The notes below the pieces were generated by a model. The model ran no database searches. It had not been told where the DNA came from and worked only from the letters and a program-made list of their open reading frames with translations. This document shows positions 31,591 to 43,365 of a stretch of DNA of 64,000 bases, in pieces. This DNA comes from Gerris lacustris. Its lineage: Eukaryota > Arthropoda > Insecta > Hemiptera > Gerridae. The stretch spans positions 11,998,447 through 12,062,446 of the forward strand of contig OX578281.1 in assembly GCA_951217055.1 (NCBI GenBank). Reading direction: 5' to 3'. The number at the start of each line of letters is the position of its first letter. Position 1 is the stretch's first letter. The position numbers were made by a program, and so were the translations under genes.

Positions 31591-33577
31591 GGGTTTCGAA
31601 GTTATTCTCGAAACCCTTATGCTTTTAGTTGTTCATCCGTCGCATTTTGTATCATATCTCCCGATCCACTGTAGAGTAGAGCTAGAGATTTAAAATTTGG
31701 TGTACAAGTTAAACTTTTCTACCCCAAAAACAGGAAAACTGTTTTGAACATCAAAAATGGAAATTTCTTTGATCAACGAGCAATTGCGAACTGATCACAA
31801 TATTTTAGGTAATTTTTGAGTGGGGCATCATTTAACAGGTATTCAAATGTAGATTACAAATATATATCGCGTTTCCAAAATGGCGACCACATTTTATTTT
31901 AAAAATAAATGTCCCCGCCTCGATACCCCATAAGAACAGATCCTAGAAGCCAATGATATTTCCAAGTTTTAATAGAAAACAGTCAAATTTTAGAAATTTT
32001 AGGTGGCCGTAACTATGGTGATGCCGTAACTCAAAACTTTTATTTATTGTAATTTTTGAGTGATATATCATTTTGAAATTATTGAAATACAGATCACAAA
32101 TATGTATTCCAAAATGGTGGCCATTTTAGCCCCAAAATTACCGAATCAAACCCCCCAAAAATGTCCCCTCCCTATAAGAAAAGATCCAAAAATGAGGAAG
32201 AAATGCATAAATTATAATATATACTTCACTTGGGCCAATGATATTTCCGGAAGTTAATATAAGAAATTAAATTTTAGGTGGCCGTAACTATGGTGACTCA
32301 AAACTTTTATTTATTGCAATTTTTGAATGATATATCATTTTGAAATGATTAAAATACAGATCACAAATATGTATTCCAAAATGGTGGCCATTTTAGCCCC
32401 AAAATTACCAAATCAAAACCCCCCAAGAATGTCCCCTCCCTATAAGAAAAGATCCAAAAATGAGGAAAAAATACATAAATTATAATATATACTTCACTTG
32501 GGCCAATGATATTTCCGGAAGTTAATATAAGAAATTAAATCTTAGGTGGCCGTAACTATGGTAACCCAAAAGTTTTATTTCTAGTAATTTTTGAGAGGTG
32601 TATCATTTTAAAGGTATTGAAACACAGATCACAAAAATATATCGCGTTTCCAAAATGGCGGCCAATTTACCCCTGAAAAAACCAAATAAGTACATACCTA
32701 TGATGCTAAAGGATAATCTGCACACTTGGTTTCTCAAAAGTTCAACTCTTTATGTATTTATATTTTAGTAAAAAAATTTAAAAAAAAAAACGTAGGAAAT
32801 ATGAATTTTTATGACCGAATAAATCCTTTTAGTAGCTAAGTACTTGACGGAATTTCTTATAATTAATTTTAATGAATGAAACTCAGAATTAGTGTTCAAT
32901 TCACAGAGAAATGAAATCACAAATTTGTTTATTTGAAAACTTGACTTATCAAGTTGAAGATCCACATTGGGCATTTAATTTTCATATTTACCTATTTCTC
33001 TTATTTAATTTACTACTTCCTGCTGCACTTATGTTGGTTAGGAGGACAATTAGGCATTTGGATTAGCCAGTATGTCACTATTAATTAATAAATTATGAGA
33101 TAAAGAAATTAGAACTACCTCTTAAGACGATGAACACAATTCTACTATCAACTCTATATGTCAATTGTTTAAATTATTTAAGCAAACTTAATTTATCTCG
33201 ATTATTAAGGTGTTGTAAAAGTGCAATAATCTATGATACTTATTATAATAATAAGTTTGATTTAAAATCCTAGTAAGTGTTATTTTATTCATACCACTAA
33301 TAATAATAATATTTTCAAGATAAGGTTTAGTATAGGAGTAGAAAAACCCGTATTAACATGGTTAAAGGCAAAACGTTTCCTTATAGTGGCTACAAGGTTT
33401 TTCCTTATAAGTTACGAGTTTTCAGGAAAGCAAGGGTTGAGTATAAGTCGAGGATGGTTAGTGTATGTTTCATACATTTTCTCTTATCTTTCTTCCATGT
33501 ATCTAAACTCGCTTTACCCTTCTTTTCTACTTGAGAGATATAGTAATTTCTCCCCCTGTATCGCTAATTTAATTTTC
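31591..33577 (+). repeat. Direct duplicate flanking the LINE, left copy (1987 bp)
   Basis: It starts GGGTTTCGAAGTTATTCTCG (itself a terminal hairpin with CGAAACCC) and ends CGCTAATTTAATTTTC. It matches 38173-39880 along its whole length with a few percent substitutions. The left copy has one extra unit of about 280 bp (about 32000-32560 holds two tandem units; the right copy has one). The first 1.25 kb is an R-family GTCY-type repeat seen inverted at 48490-49163; the rest is flanking DNA. Confidence 0.9.
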
Positions 33578-34060
33578 GTGAGTTGCGTCCTTGACGCCAC
33601 GTAAGGTAGATCGGCTCCGTAATGTTTTAAGATTTTAAGTGTTAAAAAGTGTATATTTTAAAGTCAAATTTATATAGTAAAAAACTATAGAAGAAGTACT
33701 TTTCGTTTTTTTAATTATCGCAGTTTAAATCCTTAGGACAGTGGAGTTATATTATTTTAAAGTTTTTATTTTAAATCGTGAAAAATGGCCGTGAATAAGA
33801 GCTATTGTTTTAGCTAGTTCCGAGAATTGCCCTGGGTTGGAGAAGGGGTAACGAGTCAAATCGAATTTGCGTAGTGCGCATGTGTGTAAATCAGTTCATT
33901 CATAAATAAGAATATCGCAGGATCTTGGTGGGAGTGTCATTGAAAGATTCCAAGAACTCACCCCTTCCACTAAAAGTCAAGGAGGGGCCAACATAACTAG
34001 ACCAGCTGTAAGTAACTCTACTCGTCACTCATTCCTAATCTTAAGCCTTTGTTTGTAAAC

Positions 34061-34834
34061 ATGGACGAGGCAAAATTAACTGCTTTGGTAGAACAATTCT
34101 CACAGACTGTGAAGACTGAAATGAACGTAGTAAAAGAAAAATTAAATGAAATCATAATGCAGCAGTCTGATATAATTTCAACCAATAAAGAGCAGGAAAT
34201 TAGAATAAATTACGTAGAGAGAGAAATGAAAAAGAGGAACATCATTATATTTGGATTAAAAGAAAACAAACCAGAAACACGTCTACAGCTTGATGAAATT
34301 ATATTTCGCCTAATAAATGATACGCTCAAAGTTTCACTACAAGAATCAGATATAGATTCCGTCGCAAGAATCGGCAAATATGATAAAGAGGACCGACCGG
34401 TTTGTCTTCAGTTGGTTTCCTTTAGGAAAAAACTAGAAATAATAAAATATAAAAAACATCTCAAAAACCAAAAAATATTCTTGGATGAAGATTACCCACC
34501 TAAGGTGAGAGAAGTAAGGAAAAACCTTATTCCTCAACTAATTGAAGCTAGGCAGCAAGGTAAATTTGCGGTGATCCAATATGACAAATTGGTCATTAAA
34601 AATTTTGATCATTCAAAAAAAGAGGAGAGGCAAAAAAGACCGTTCGAAGTTTTAAGTTCGGAGGGAAGTCCAGCCAAAGTGAGCTTACCGAAAAGGAAAA
34701 ATAGCAAAGGAAAAATACAAATGCCCCTTGTGAACTACTTAGAAAGTGAAACTAAAAGTACTGGTCAAAGCAGCAAGGCGAAGGAAAAAACAGGAATTAA
34801 CGAAGAGCAACACGATAATGTAAGAGTAACATAG
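34061..34834 (+). CDS. LINE ORF1 protein (nucleic-acid-binding, coiled coil)
   Basis: 257 codons from the first ATG (MDEAKLTALVEQFSQTVKTE); an upstream in-frame TTG is not a likely start. Residues about 5-60 form a heptad-rich coiled coil, expected to trimerise. They are followed by a basic segment and NIIIFGLKENK, the start of an RNA-recognition-like fold seen in L1-type ORF1 proteins. The conserved-looking LDEDYPPKVREVRKNL stretch (about 145-162) and a lysine-rich C-terminus follow. The inferred role is RNA binding and chaperone activity in the retrotransposition particle. The frame is intact. ORF2 begins 49 bp downstream. Confidence 0.8.
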   Translation: MDEAKLTALVEQFSQTVKTEMNVVKEKLNEIIMQQSDIISTNKEQEIRINYVEREMKKRNIIIFGLKENKPETRLQLDEIIFRLINDTLKVSLQESDIDSVARIGKYDKEDRPVCLQLVSFRKKLEIIKYKKHLKNQKIFLDEDYPPKVREVRKNLIPQLIEARQQGKFAVIQYDKLVIKNFDHSKKEERQKRPFEVLSSEGSPAKVSLPKRKNSKGKIQMPLVNYLESETKSTGQSSKAKEKTGINEEQHDNVRVT

Positions 34835-34882
34835 CAGTCAAGGAATTTAAAAGATGGGACTAAAGGCAAGCGGAAACTGGAA

Positions 34883-35671
34883 ATGTTAAAGGACTACAAA
34901 GATCAAACAATTATTTACACCTATAACTGCCGATCACTCAGGGATGATGCAAAACTGCAAGAACTGATTGAAGAATGTAGAAATGTTGAATGGGACATTA
35001 TCGGCTTGAGTGAAGTGAGGAGGGACAAGGAAATGCTTCTGGATCTAAACGATGAAAGTATAGAGGCGTATTTCAACGGTGAAGGTCCTAATGGTGGCAC
35101 AGGCTTCTTAGTTAATAAATCCAAGAGAAAAAACATATGTTCATATAAAGCCTACTCCCATAGGATATCAAAACTGATTTGGAAAATAAGTAAAGAACAA
35201 GGAGGAGGTCGTATGAAGATCATTCAGGCTTACGCACCTACATCTGAAGCTCAAGACGCTGAGATGGAGGCATTCTATACCATGTTGCAGTTAGCTCTAG
35301 AGGAAGACACCTGTAGATATATACTAATCATAGGAGATATTAATGCTAAAGTAGGTAGTGAAAGGGACTTCGAGGCATTAGGTGCATTTGGCTATGGTAG
35401 GCGAAATGAAAGAGGTAAGATGCTTTTAGAATTTATAGAAAGTTATAACTTATATATTATGAACAGTTATTTTAAAAAACCCTGCGAAAAAAAGTGGACA
35501 TGGTTAAGCCCCGACGGAAAGACAAAGAATGAAATCGATTTTATTATTGCTAATAGAAGAGAAATATTCACAGACGTCGAAGTAGTAGATACTATTAACA
35601 CCGGAAGCGACCACAGGCCAGTAAAGTGTATAGTGCGATTGCAAAAAGAGAAAATACAAATATATAAATAA
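34883..35671 (+). CDS. LINE ORF2 endonuclease domain (apurinic-type, EEP fold)
   Basis: This 262-codon frame is an exonuclease-endonuclease-phosphatase domain. Catalytic landmarks are present: YNCRSL (Asn), GLSEVRRD (Glu, residue about 43), QAYAPT, IIGDINAKVG (Asp/Asn) and TGSDHRPV (Asp/His, about 241). It would nick target DNA for priming. The frame ends at a TAA reached only because of a one-base indel in the A-rich run around 35643-35654; the neighbouring frame stays open from there straight into the RT frame. It is best regarded as the 5' part of a single broken ORF2. Confidence 0.85.
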   Translation: MLKDYKDQTIIYTYNCRSLRDDAKLQELIEECRNVEWDIIGLSEVRRDKEMLLDLNDESIEAYFNGEGPNGGTGFLVNKSKRKNICSYKAYSHRISKLIWKISKEQGGGRMKIIQAYAPTSEAQDAEMEAFYTMLQLALEEDTCRYILIIGDINAKVGSERDFEALGAFGYGRRNERGKMLLEFIESYNLYIMNSYFKKPCEKKWTWLSPDGKTKNEIDFIIANRREIFTDVEVVDTINTGSDHRPVKCIVRLQKEKIQIYK

Positions 35672-35717
35672 AAGTTCGAATAAAGATATAAGCGTTATCG
35701 AGAATTCAGGCGGAGAT

Positions 35718-37733
35718 ATGTATGAAAACTTACTTAAACAGAAGTTAGAGTGTGTGGCTTGCGAAACCAACATAGAAAGGTATAACCAACTGCTTGTAAC
35801 AGCCATAAAGAAAACCACAGAGGAAATAGTAAATGCTACAGAGAACGACAGCAAAGAAAAGAAGAATAAAATACCAAGAGCAATATTAAAGATGCTAGAA
35901 AAGAGAAGAAAACTTAAGAGAGCAGGGCGAGATAAAATTGAGTTCAGGGACCTGTCAAAGTTAATAAGAAGTGAACTAAAGAAATGGAGCTATAACAAAC
36001 AAATAAAAGAACTAGAAAGAGTAATTGAAACAGGTGGAAGTATAAAAAAGCTAAAGAAAAGCCAAGCAGTAGGAAAGGAAAGAATAATAGCAATGAAGGA
36101 CAACCTGGGCAGACTAAAATCTCAGAAAACTGAAATTATAGATTTAATAAGTCAGTTCTACGCCGAATTGTATCAAGATATAGAAGAGAAAGAATGTATA
36201 CTAGAAACGAGTTCAAGCGAGCAGGCACCGAAAATAATAAGAGGCGAAGTCGAATGGGCTCTGCGTACTATGAAGAATGGTAAGACATGTGGAAAAGATC
36301 AAGTACTTGTAGAGGAATTAAAGTTAGGTGGCCAGACGATTATTAAGGCACTTACAAACTTAGGAAATTTATGTTTGAGAGAAAGAAGAATCCCTGAAGA
36401 CTGGCTAAAATCCCAACTAATTTTAATATTTAAAAAAGGTGATAAGCACAACATTGAGAATTATAGGCCTATAAGTTTACTATCGATGATCTATAAAGTT
36501 ATAGTAAAAGTAATTACCAAAAGAATAGAAGAAAAATTAGATCTGGATGTTAGTATTTCTCAGACTGGAGGCAGAAGAAACTTTTCTACCCTTGACAATA
36601 TTTTCGTCATCAGGCAGCTCATTAATAGAGCATACGAATATAATTTTCCACTTATCCTTATCTTTATCGACTTTAAAAAAGCATTTGATTCCGTGTATAG
36701 AAGTTACATCCTAAAAGCTATTGGAGAAACAGGTATGGATGCCCAATGCACGAAAATACTAGAATATATTTACAACGGCGCAAGTATGGAAGTTAAATTA
36801 GAGGAAGAAAGGAGGGAAGTAAAGATAAATAGAGGAACCAGACAAGGAGATGTACCGTCAGGAAAAATATTCATTAAAGTATTACAGCAGGCGTTTAGGG
36901 GGCTAGAATGGGAAGGATTAGGAATAAGAATAAACGGAAGATGGCTGAACAAGTTAGAATTTATGGACGACGTGGTCTTAATCGCGAAGAATAAAAAAGA
37001 AGCGGAAATAATGCTGAAAGATGTGATAGATCGTACACGTGTTATAGGTCTCGAGCTAAACAAGTCCAAATCCAAAGTAATGACTGTAAATATTAACCAA
37101 GAGGAAGGAAAGGTTCAAGTAGAAAGCGAACTGCTTGAGAATGTAGACAATTACATTTATCTTGGAAGTTTAATTTGCAAGGATATAGACGGTCAGGATA
37201 AAGATGTCAGTAGAAGGATATCAAGCGCTTGGAGAGCTTACAATAAGTACCGAAATCTGTTCCGGTCAGATGTAAGTATGACCAACAAGAAGAAGCTATG
37301 GTCTATGTGTGTTCTTCCAGTTCTGACCTACGGTACAGAGACGTGGACTCTTAAAGAAGAAATCGTCAGGAAACTTAGAGTGGCACAACGGTCAATGGAA
37401 AGGAGCATGATGAAACTCACTAGGAAAGATAGAAAGAGAAATAGCTGGATCAGACAACAATCAGGATTAGACGACGTTGGGAGTGTGGTTATGGAAAGAA
37501 AGTGGAGTTGGGCTGGCCATATTGCCAGGACAAAAGACGACCGATGGACCAGGATATTAATGGATTGGCACCCACTGGAGTTAAAAAGGAGCAGAGGAAG
37601 ACCAAACAAGAAATGGGACGAAGAAATGAGAAAAGTTTGTGGAGGAGTCACGTGGCAAAGGGTAGCCAATGATAGAAAAGAGTGGAAAAGGATGCAGAAA
37701 GTTTATGTAGATGTATGGTATTATAACAATTAA
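35718..37733 (+). pseudogene. LINE ORF2 reverse transcriptase (frameshifted from endonuclease)
   Basis: 671 codons from an internal ATG; the frame is open further upstream and overlaps the endonuclease frame. Visible motifs: NYRPISLLSMIYKV (fingers), QTGGRRNFST, motif A FIDFKKAFDSV (Asp about 317), GTRQGDVPSGK (motif B, where most relatives have GDxxSP) and motif C FMDDVVLI (about 415-418, usual FADD). Then come the thumb, YIYLGSLI, TYGTETWTL, the AQRSMERSM segment and a C-terminal WAGHIAR...KWDEEMR region. Catalytic aspartates are intact. Without the endonuclease in frame it is probably not autonomous. Confidence 0.85.
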
Positions 37734-38144
37734 TGAAAGAAAGAAAGAAAAAAAAAAAAAAAATGAACGATGCTTGTATATAAGTCTAAAATTTGTGTGT
37801 ATATGTATGTATGCATGCATGTATGTTTGTATGAGTATGTATGTATATAAAATATGCATACTCTTATTATGTAAAATATCATATTATGCCAATGATACAA
37901 TAAAAATAAATTAATCTATCGAGAAAATCTATGTATTTACGTTACAAGTATTTTGTATATTTAAATTGTTTTAGTTTAAAGAAGAATGTTTATTGTTTAC
38001 GTTTTAAAAAGAAGAATGTATATTGTTTATGCAACTCTAACCCGAGACCGGGTCCACGGCCTAGGCCGATTTGCTACTGTACCTATACTTGAAAATGTTT
38101 TGTATTGTTTTATCACAATTGTATATTTTCGTAGCAATAAATGG

Positions 38145-38172
38145 ATTATTATTATTATTATTATTATTATTA
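38145..38172 (+). repeat. (ATT)n 3' tail of the LINE
   Basis: About nine ATT units end exactly where the right duplicate begins (GGGTTTCG). TTATTA also precedes the left duplicate at 31585-31590, so tail and target share six bases. Confidence 0.9.
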
Positions 38173-39880
38173 GGGTTTCGAAGTTATTCTCGAAACCCTT
38201 ATGCTTTTAGTTGTTCATCCGTCGCATCTTGTATCATATCTCCCGATCTACTGTAGCTAGAGATTTAAAATTTGGTGTACAAGTTAAACTTTTCTACCCC
38301 AAAAACAGGAAAACTGTTTTGAACATTAAAAATGGGGATTTCTTTGATCAACGAGCAATTGCGAACTGATCACAATATTTTAGATAATTTTTGAGTGGGG
38401 CATCATTTAAAAGGTAATCAAATGTAGATTACAAATATATATCGCGTTTCCAAAATGGCGACCACATTTTGCACCACAATTTTAAAAATAAAGTTCCCCC
38501 CCTGGATACCCCATAAGAACAGGTCCTAGAAGCTAATGCTATTTCCAAAAGTTAATATAAAACAGTCAAATTTAGAAATTTGTGGTGGCTGTAACTATGG
38601 TGACCCAAAATTTTTATTTTTAGTAATTTTTGAGTAATCTGTCATTTTGAAAGTATTGAACTACAGATCACAAATATGTATTCCAAAATGGTGGCCATTT
38701 TAACCCCAAAATTACCAAATCAAACCCCCCAAGAATGTCCCCTCCCTATAAGAAAAGATCCAAAAATGAGGAAAAAATACATAAATTATAATATATACTT
38801 CACTTGGGCCAATGATATTTCCGGAAGTTAATACAAGAAATTAAATCTTAGGTGGCCGTAACTATGGTAACCCAAAAGTTTTATTTCTAGTAATTTTTGA
38901 GAGGTGTATCATTTTAAAGGTATTGAAACACAGATCACAAAAATATATCGCGTTTCCAAAATGGCGGCCAATTTACCCCTGAAAAAACCAAATAAGTACA
39001 TACCTATGATGCTAAAGGATAATCTGCACACTTGGTTTCTCAAAAGTTCAACTCTTTATATATTTATATTTTAGTAAAAAAATTTAAAAAAAACGTAGGA
39101 AATATGAATTTTTATGACCGAATAAATCCTTTTAGTAGCTAACTACTTGACGGAATTTCTTATAATTCATTTTAATGAAGGAAACTCAGAATTAGAGTTC
39201 AATTCACAGAGAAATGAAATCACAAATTTGTTTATTCGAAAACTTGACTTATCAAGTTGATGACCCACATTGGGCATTTACTTTTCATATTTACCTATTT
39301 CTCTTATTTAATTTACTACTTCCTGCTGCACTTAAGTTGGTTAGGAGGACAATTAGGCATTTGGATTAGCCAGTATGTCACTATGAATTAATAAATTATG
39401 AGATAAAGAAATTATAACTACCTCTTAAGACGATGAACACAATTCTACTATCAACTCTATATGTCAATTGTTTAAATTATTTAAGCAAACTTAATTTATC
39501 TAGATTATTAAGGTGCAGCAAAAGTGCAATAATCTATGATACTTATTATAATAATACGTTTGGTTTGAAATCCTAGTAAGTGTTATTTTATTCATACCAC
39601 TAATAATAATAATATTTTCAAGATAAGGTTTAGTATAGGAGTAGAAAAACCCGTATTAACATGGTTAAAGGCAAAACGTTTCCTTATAGTGGCTACAAGG
39701 TTTTTCCTTATAAGTTACGAGTTTTCAGGAAAGCAAGGGTTGAGTATAAGTCGAGGATGGTTAGTGTATGTTTCATACATTTTCTCTTATCTTTCTTCCA
39801 TGTATCTAAACTCGCTTTACCCTTCTTTTCTACTTGAGAGATATAGTAATTTCTCCCCCTGTATCGCTAATTTAATTTTC
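38173..39880 (+). repeat. Direct duplicate flanking the LINE, right copy (1708 bp)
   Basis: Twin of 31591-33577 with one tandem unit fewer. It continues past the shared end into CTTTTCCTCCAGGCG, which is absent from the left copy because the LINE starts there. Confidence 0.9.
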
Positions 39881-40620
39881 CTTTTCCTCCAGGCGTTTAT
39901 CTAGGTCGAGGAAGGGTATGACGTTTGGTTGTTTCTTCTACCCCTTCTTACGCCTCTAAGAATTACGATAAGCTTCCTCCTATCTCCTAATAACAATTAT
40001 TCTTTAAAAACATTTAAACTACCCCCCGTATGGGTCGACTGGGAATAATAAAACCTCCTCCGAGTTATTAAAACTGGAGAGATATGATTTTATAATATCA
40101 AACTTTTATTTATTCTCGTTATTACGTGCTTTGCTTAATTGCATCCGTCCTTTTAAAGCAAGCCTCTTGATCCCAGGATAATTCTAACCAACTAACGTTT
40201 TATTAAATACCTTTTTTCCGTGGTAGGCTGTGAAATAGTAACTTTAGAGCCTAAAAGACATAGCTAAAATCCATTTTTTCATTACATGGACTTAAAAAAT
40301 CTTTTCATTACTTCTAGCTGTAAAGAAAAAATCTTTTACGTCCTAGGAACTAAAAGATTTTTTATGTCCGGCGGGTAGTTGTCAAAACTTCCGTTAGTAC
40401 CGCTGCAGTCTTTGTAGAAATGCTTCTAGTACGATTAAAATCCGCTAGATGTCAATGCGTTTTATTTATCTTTTCTTATAGTGTAACCTCTTTTTAAGGT
40501 TTCTTTTTTTAAGTCTTAAGTATGTACTAATATTTCTTATTATTATATATTGATTAGTGATTAATATTTAATGTTTTTTCATTGTCTGCTACCTCGGAAA
40601 AAATAGCATATGCTACGCGA
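39881..40620. other. Unassigned sequence
   Basis: No gene found. A short cluster of AAAAATCTTTT-type repeats and their complements (about 40270-40370) suggests a degraded small inverted repeat. Confidence 0.4.
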
Positions 40621-40718
40621 CTGTGAAGTGTTTTTTCTTTACCTTGGCAATATTTACGGTCTCGCTCCGCTCGACAGTAAATGTAATTGCCGCGGTAAAG
40701 AAAAAACTCACTTCACAG
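40621..40718. repeat. Foldback (98 bp) with GGTAAAGAAA arms
   Basis: CTGTGAAGTGTTTTTTCTTT pairs with AAAGAAAAAACTCACTTCACAG, and the centre contains CTCGCTCCGCTCG. The layout resembles the B1 palindrome (613-668) and foldback A, with GC-rich CGAG/CTCG centres. Confidence 0.75.
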
Positions 40719-40830
40719 CCTAGTAACATAATATACTATTACTTTGCTTTACTTATACCTACTTGCTTAAAGTCCATGCATTTTTAACTAACGTGTTTTT
40801 CTCTCGTCTGCCTTTAAGGTAAGGCAATGG

Positions 40831-41221
40831 ACATGCTAGGGTTGGGATATTCATAGCTAAACATCGATGTTAGTTCTTTCGATATTGATGTATCTAACAT
40901 CAATATCGAAAGAACTAACATCGATGGTTTCGATTCATCGACATCGAAAGAACCAACATCGATGTTACCCAAAACATCGATGTTTTCGATATATCGACAT
41001 CGATCTTCCACCCCAACGAGCAAAAAAAAGGTCGCTGGTTTAAAAAGAAACCCTCGTCTTCGTTCTCCATATTCCCTATCGGAGTTTTATGGGTTCTGAT
41101 ACATCAATGTCTGACCAAAGAAAAAAGAAGATTGTTAACTTTTCGATTTTTCAGATCGATGATGAGATTAACATCGATGTTTTCGAGACATCGACATCGA
41201 TGTCCCAACCATGTGACATGC
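40831..41221. repeat. ATCGATG-rich foldback element
   Basis: CATCGATG or its core occurs about ten times. A perfect 29-bp inverted repeat with a 7-bp loop sits at 40862-40890 and 40898-40926. The outer ends (GACATGCTAGGGTTGGGA and TCCCAACCATGTGACATGC) are imperfect inverted repeats. There is no ORF beyond the repeat itself. Confidence 0.7.
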
Positions 41222-41233
41222 ACGGTGTATTAT

Positions 41234-41440
41234 ATTTTTTACTTTCTCATATAAAGAGAAACGTATTGTGATGGCGCAAAAATTCGATTTTGAGATTTTG
41301 ATGGATTTAAACGTTTTGAGGTGTCCTGAGACCATGAAAGTTGTTTTTCAAAAATGTCAGTCAGTCATTTGTCTTTTGTCGGACGTCTGACATCTTTACA
41401 GACGCGTGGAGCCTAAACTATCTTCGTTGTTATATAAGCC
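41234..41440 (+). mobile_element. E element, 3'-truncated copy
   Basis: It begins ACTTTCTCATATAAAGAGAAA and continues GTATTGTGATGGCGC...TTTTGAGGT, matching the reverse complement of 18480-18692 at lower identity, including a CAGTCAGTCA tract and GGAGCCTAAACTA. It ends before the poly-G and box B parts. Confidence 0.65.
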
Positions 41441-41795
41441 CTTTGGTAGGACTAAGCTCTCTCTAAGATATGTGACTAAGATGTATGAAAGATCAAACAA
41501 ATTCATAGATACAAGTTGTATGATTGCTATACAATTTAGAATTTAATTATTTCATCACACATTTACTTTGAAAGTGATTAAGTCGAGTTAAATGATTATA
41601 CCGTTCAAAAGAAATATTAAAGAAAGAGTAAGTTTTTCTCAATAAATGTGCTTATAACGTAAAAAAATTGTGCGTAACAACAATTACTGTACTCTTAAAG
41701 AGCTTTCCAACGACATGCATGTTGAAGGGTATATACTACACATTTTGAATATTGTACCCTGTACACTAAAAATGTTACACGAGGGACAGAGGGTA

Positions 41796-41847
<52 letters not shown>

Positions 41848-43195
41848 ATGCAAATTCTAAACCAAAATTTTCCTATATTATCATAAGCCAATAATACGCA
41901 GATTTCTTTGAAAATTCGCTGATTAAGTCATGGTGCATGTCTGGTCTTTTTTATATATGTTATTATTAAGGATATAACTGATGAAACACTTATCAGTATT
42001 TGTTGATTATCCTCCACCCCTCATGCTTAAATTATACCCTATATTATAGAATTATTTTATACATCATACATCTATTCTTTATAGAGAAAATCTCATTTTA
42101 AATTATATGATTAATACTATATGTGTGTATGATTAATAATATATAGTAGTATCATCATATAATTTAACCTAAAAACACAGAATGATATTGATATTATATC
42201 TGTATATTATTACTCTATATTAATTATTAAATTCATCAAATTCGCATTGTTATGTACATAATCGTTTTATAAACACAACGTTCCCACTGAATTTCAGTTT
42301 AAAAAACGGGTAGAGAGGGGAAATCACATAAATCAATATCGAAAAATAAAATTATTGTTTGAAAAATGTGTTTACTTACTCGTTTCCTTTATTCCACGTC
42401 CCCCCCCCCCCCCGTTTTTCGTTTAATTACAATTCGCAATTAGATTTTGACGATTGTATTTTGGAATTTTATCTCATTTAATGCGGTGTCGAGGAAAAAA
42501 GGTTTTTTTTGGAATTCAAGCGCTTTAATAAGTTAGATTGATTGATGAAATTACGCGGGGGGGGGGGGGGGGGTACGGGGGGGGAGATCCTCATTAAATA
42601 TTTATCCTGCTTCTATTCCGGATTGTGCAGAGAGACGGGCGGGGGGGCCTGATTAAACAGAAATATCATTTGGTTTTGCTGCTCACCGTGAGAGAGACCT
42701 TCCCCGCTTCAAACTCAATTCAATAGGTCTCGAAGAGTTGAAAATTATGATTATTAATTTGATTTTATCGGGAGAGAAAATGTATGAAGAGATATTTTTA
42801 GACTTCTCGTAAGTTTAATCAAACTTCTCGATGTTGTTTTTATTTTATTAGGTTTAACCCAATTAATCTTTTACAAAATTATTTGCTTTATTGAATACAC
42901 AGTTAACAGATTAATTAGAGCTAGAAAATATAATTAAGGTAAGCGGTAAATACTTGGATGCTTTAATAGACAATTTTCCAATTAGATAAACATTTCAATT
43001 CTTGGTATCTTTTGTGGAAATAAATGAATTGAGCTAAAATTAAGTTTTGTGTTAGTTGCTTCTTCGTATATTTCTGTGGAAGTTACTCTTAGCATTCAAA
43101 AAGCAGAATTAATCAGTTATTAGTTATTACTAAAAACAATAATACTGGTAGTATATTACCCTTTGTTTCTATACTATGCTTATTCTTATTAATGT
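41441..43195. other. Unassigned; poly(T)45 and G/C tracts
   Basis: A 45-base T tract spans 41799-41843. C- and G-tracts occur near 42402-42413 and 42557-42590. The block around 42560-42720 is GC-richer. No gene or repeat family is recognised. Confidence 0.4.
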
Positions 43196-43199
43196 CTTG

Positions 43200-43365
43200 T
43201 GGGTATTAGTAAATTCAATTCAGTCTTCATTTAAATCAAATTATAATTATTATTAACAACGGGAGACAGAGAGAGAAAAATAGACTCCAGCGCCGGGATT
43301 CAAACCACGGGCCTCCTATATTTCCAGTATAGACGCTCTAACCAACTAAGCTACACTAAAGAATA
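43200..43365 (-). mobile_element. tRNA-derived SINE, copy S1
   Basis: On the minus strand it contains a box A match TAGCTTAGTTGG, a box B GGTTTGAATCC (one mismatch to GGTTCGANTCC) about 50 bp later, then a CTCTGTCTCCCGTTG segment and an AT-rich tail. It forms an inverted pair with S2. Confidence 0.75.

Larger units (their letters stand above)
33578..38172 (+). mobile_element. Non-LTR retrotransposon (LINE), near full length, 4.6 kb
   Basis: The element has a 5' untranslated region of about 480 bp, ORF1 (34061-34834) and an ORF2 split by one frameshift into endonuclease (34883-35671) and RT (35718-37733). The 3' UTR ends in (ATT)9 at 38145-38172, preceded by AATAAA. The 3' end is a simple repeat, not poly(A). 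The protein is closest to insect endonuclease-reverse transcriptases often placed near RTE or CR1/L2; clade assignment needs a tree. It lies exactly between two direct copies of a 1.7-2.0 kb segment. Confidence 0.9.

Noticed and set aside
33386..33604. 72-codon ORF also present at 39689-39904
   Set aside because: Lies in the duplicated flank of the LINE; the two copies diverge only where the LINE starts; no family resemblance.
35504..37859. Minus-strand ORFs of 90-116 codons across the LINE
   Set aside because: Antisense shadows of the LINE ORFs, plus the TATG microsatellite in its 3' UTR.
41799..41843. Processed pseudogene marked by poly(T)45 (minus-strand poly(A))
   Set aside because: No flanking duplication and no recognisable gene body beside the tract.
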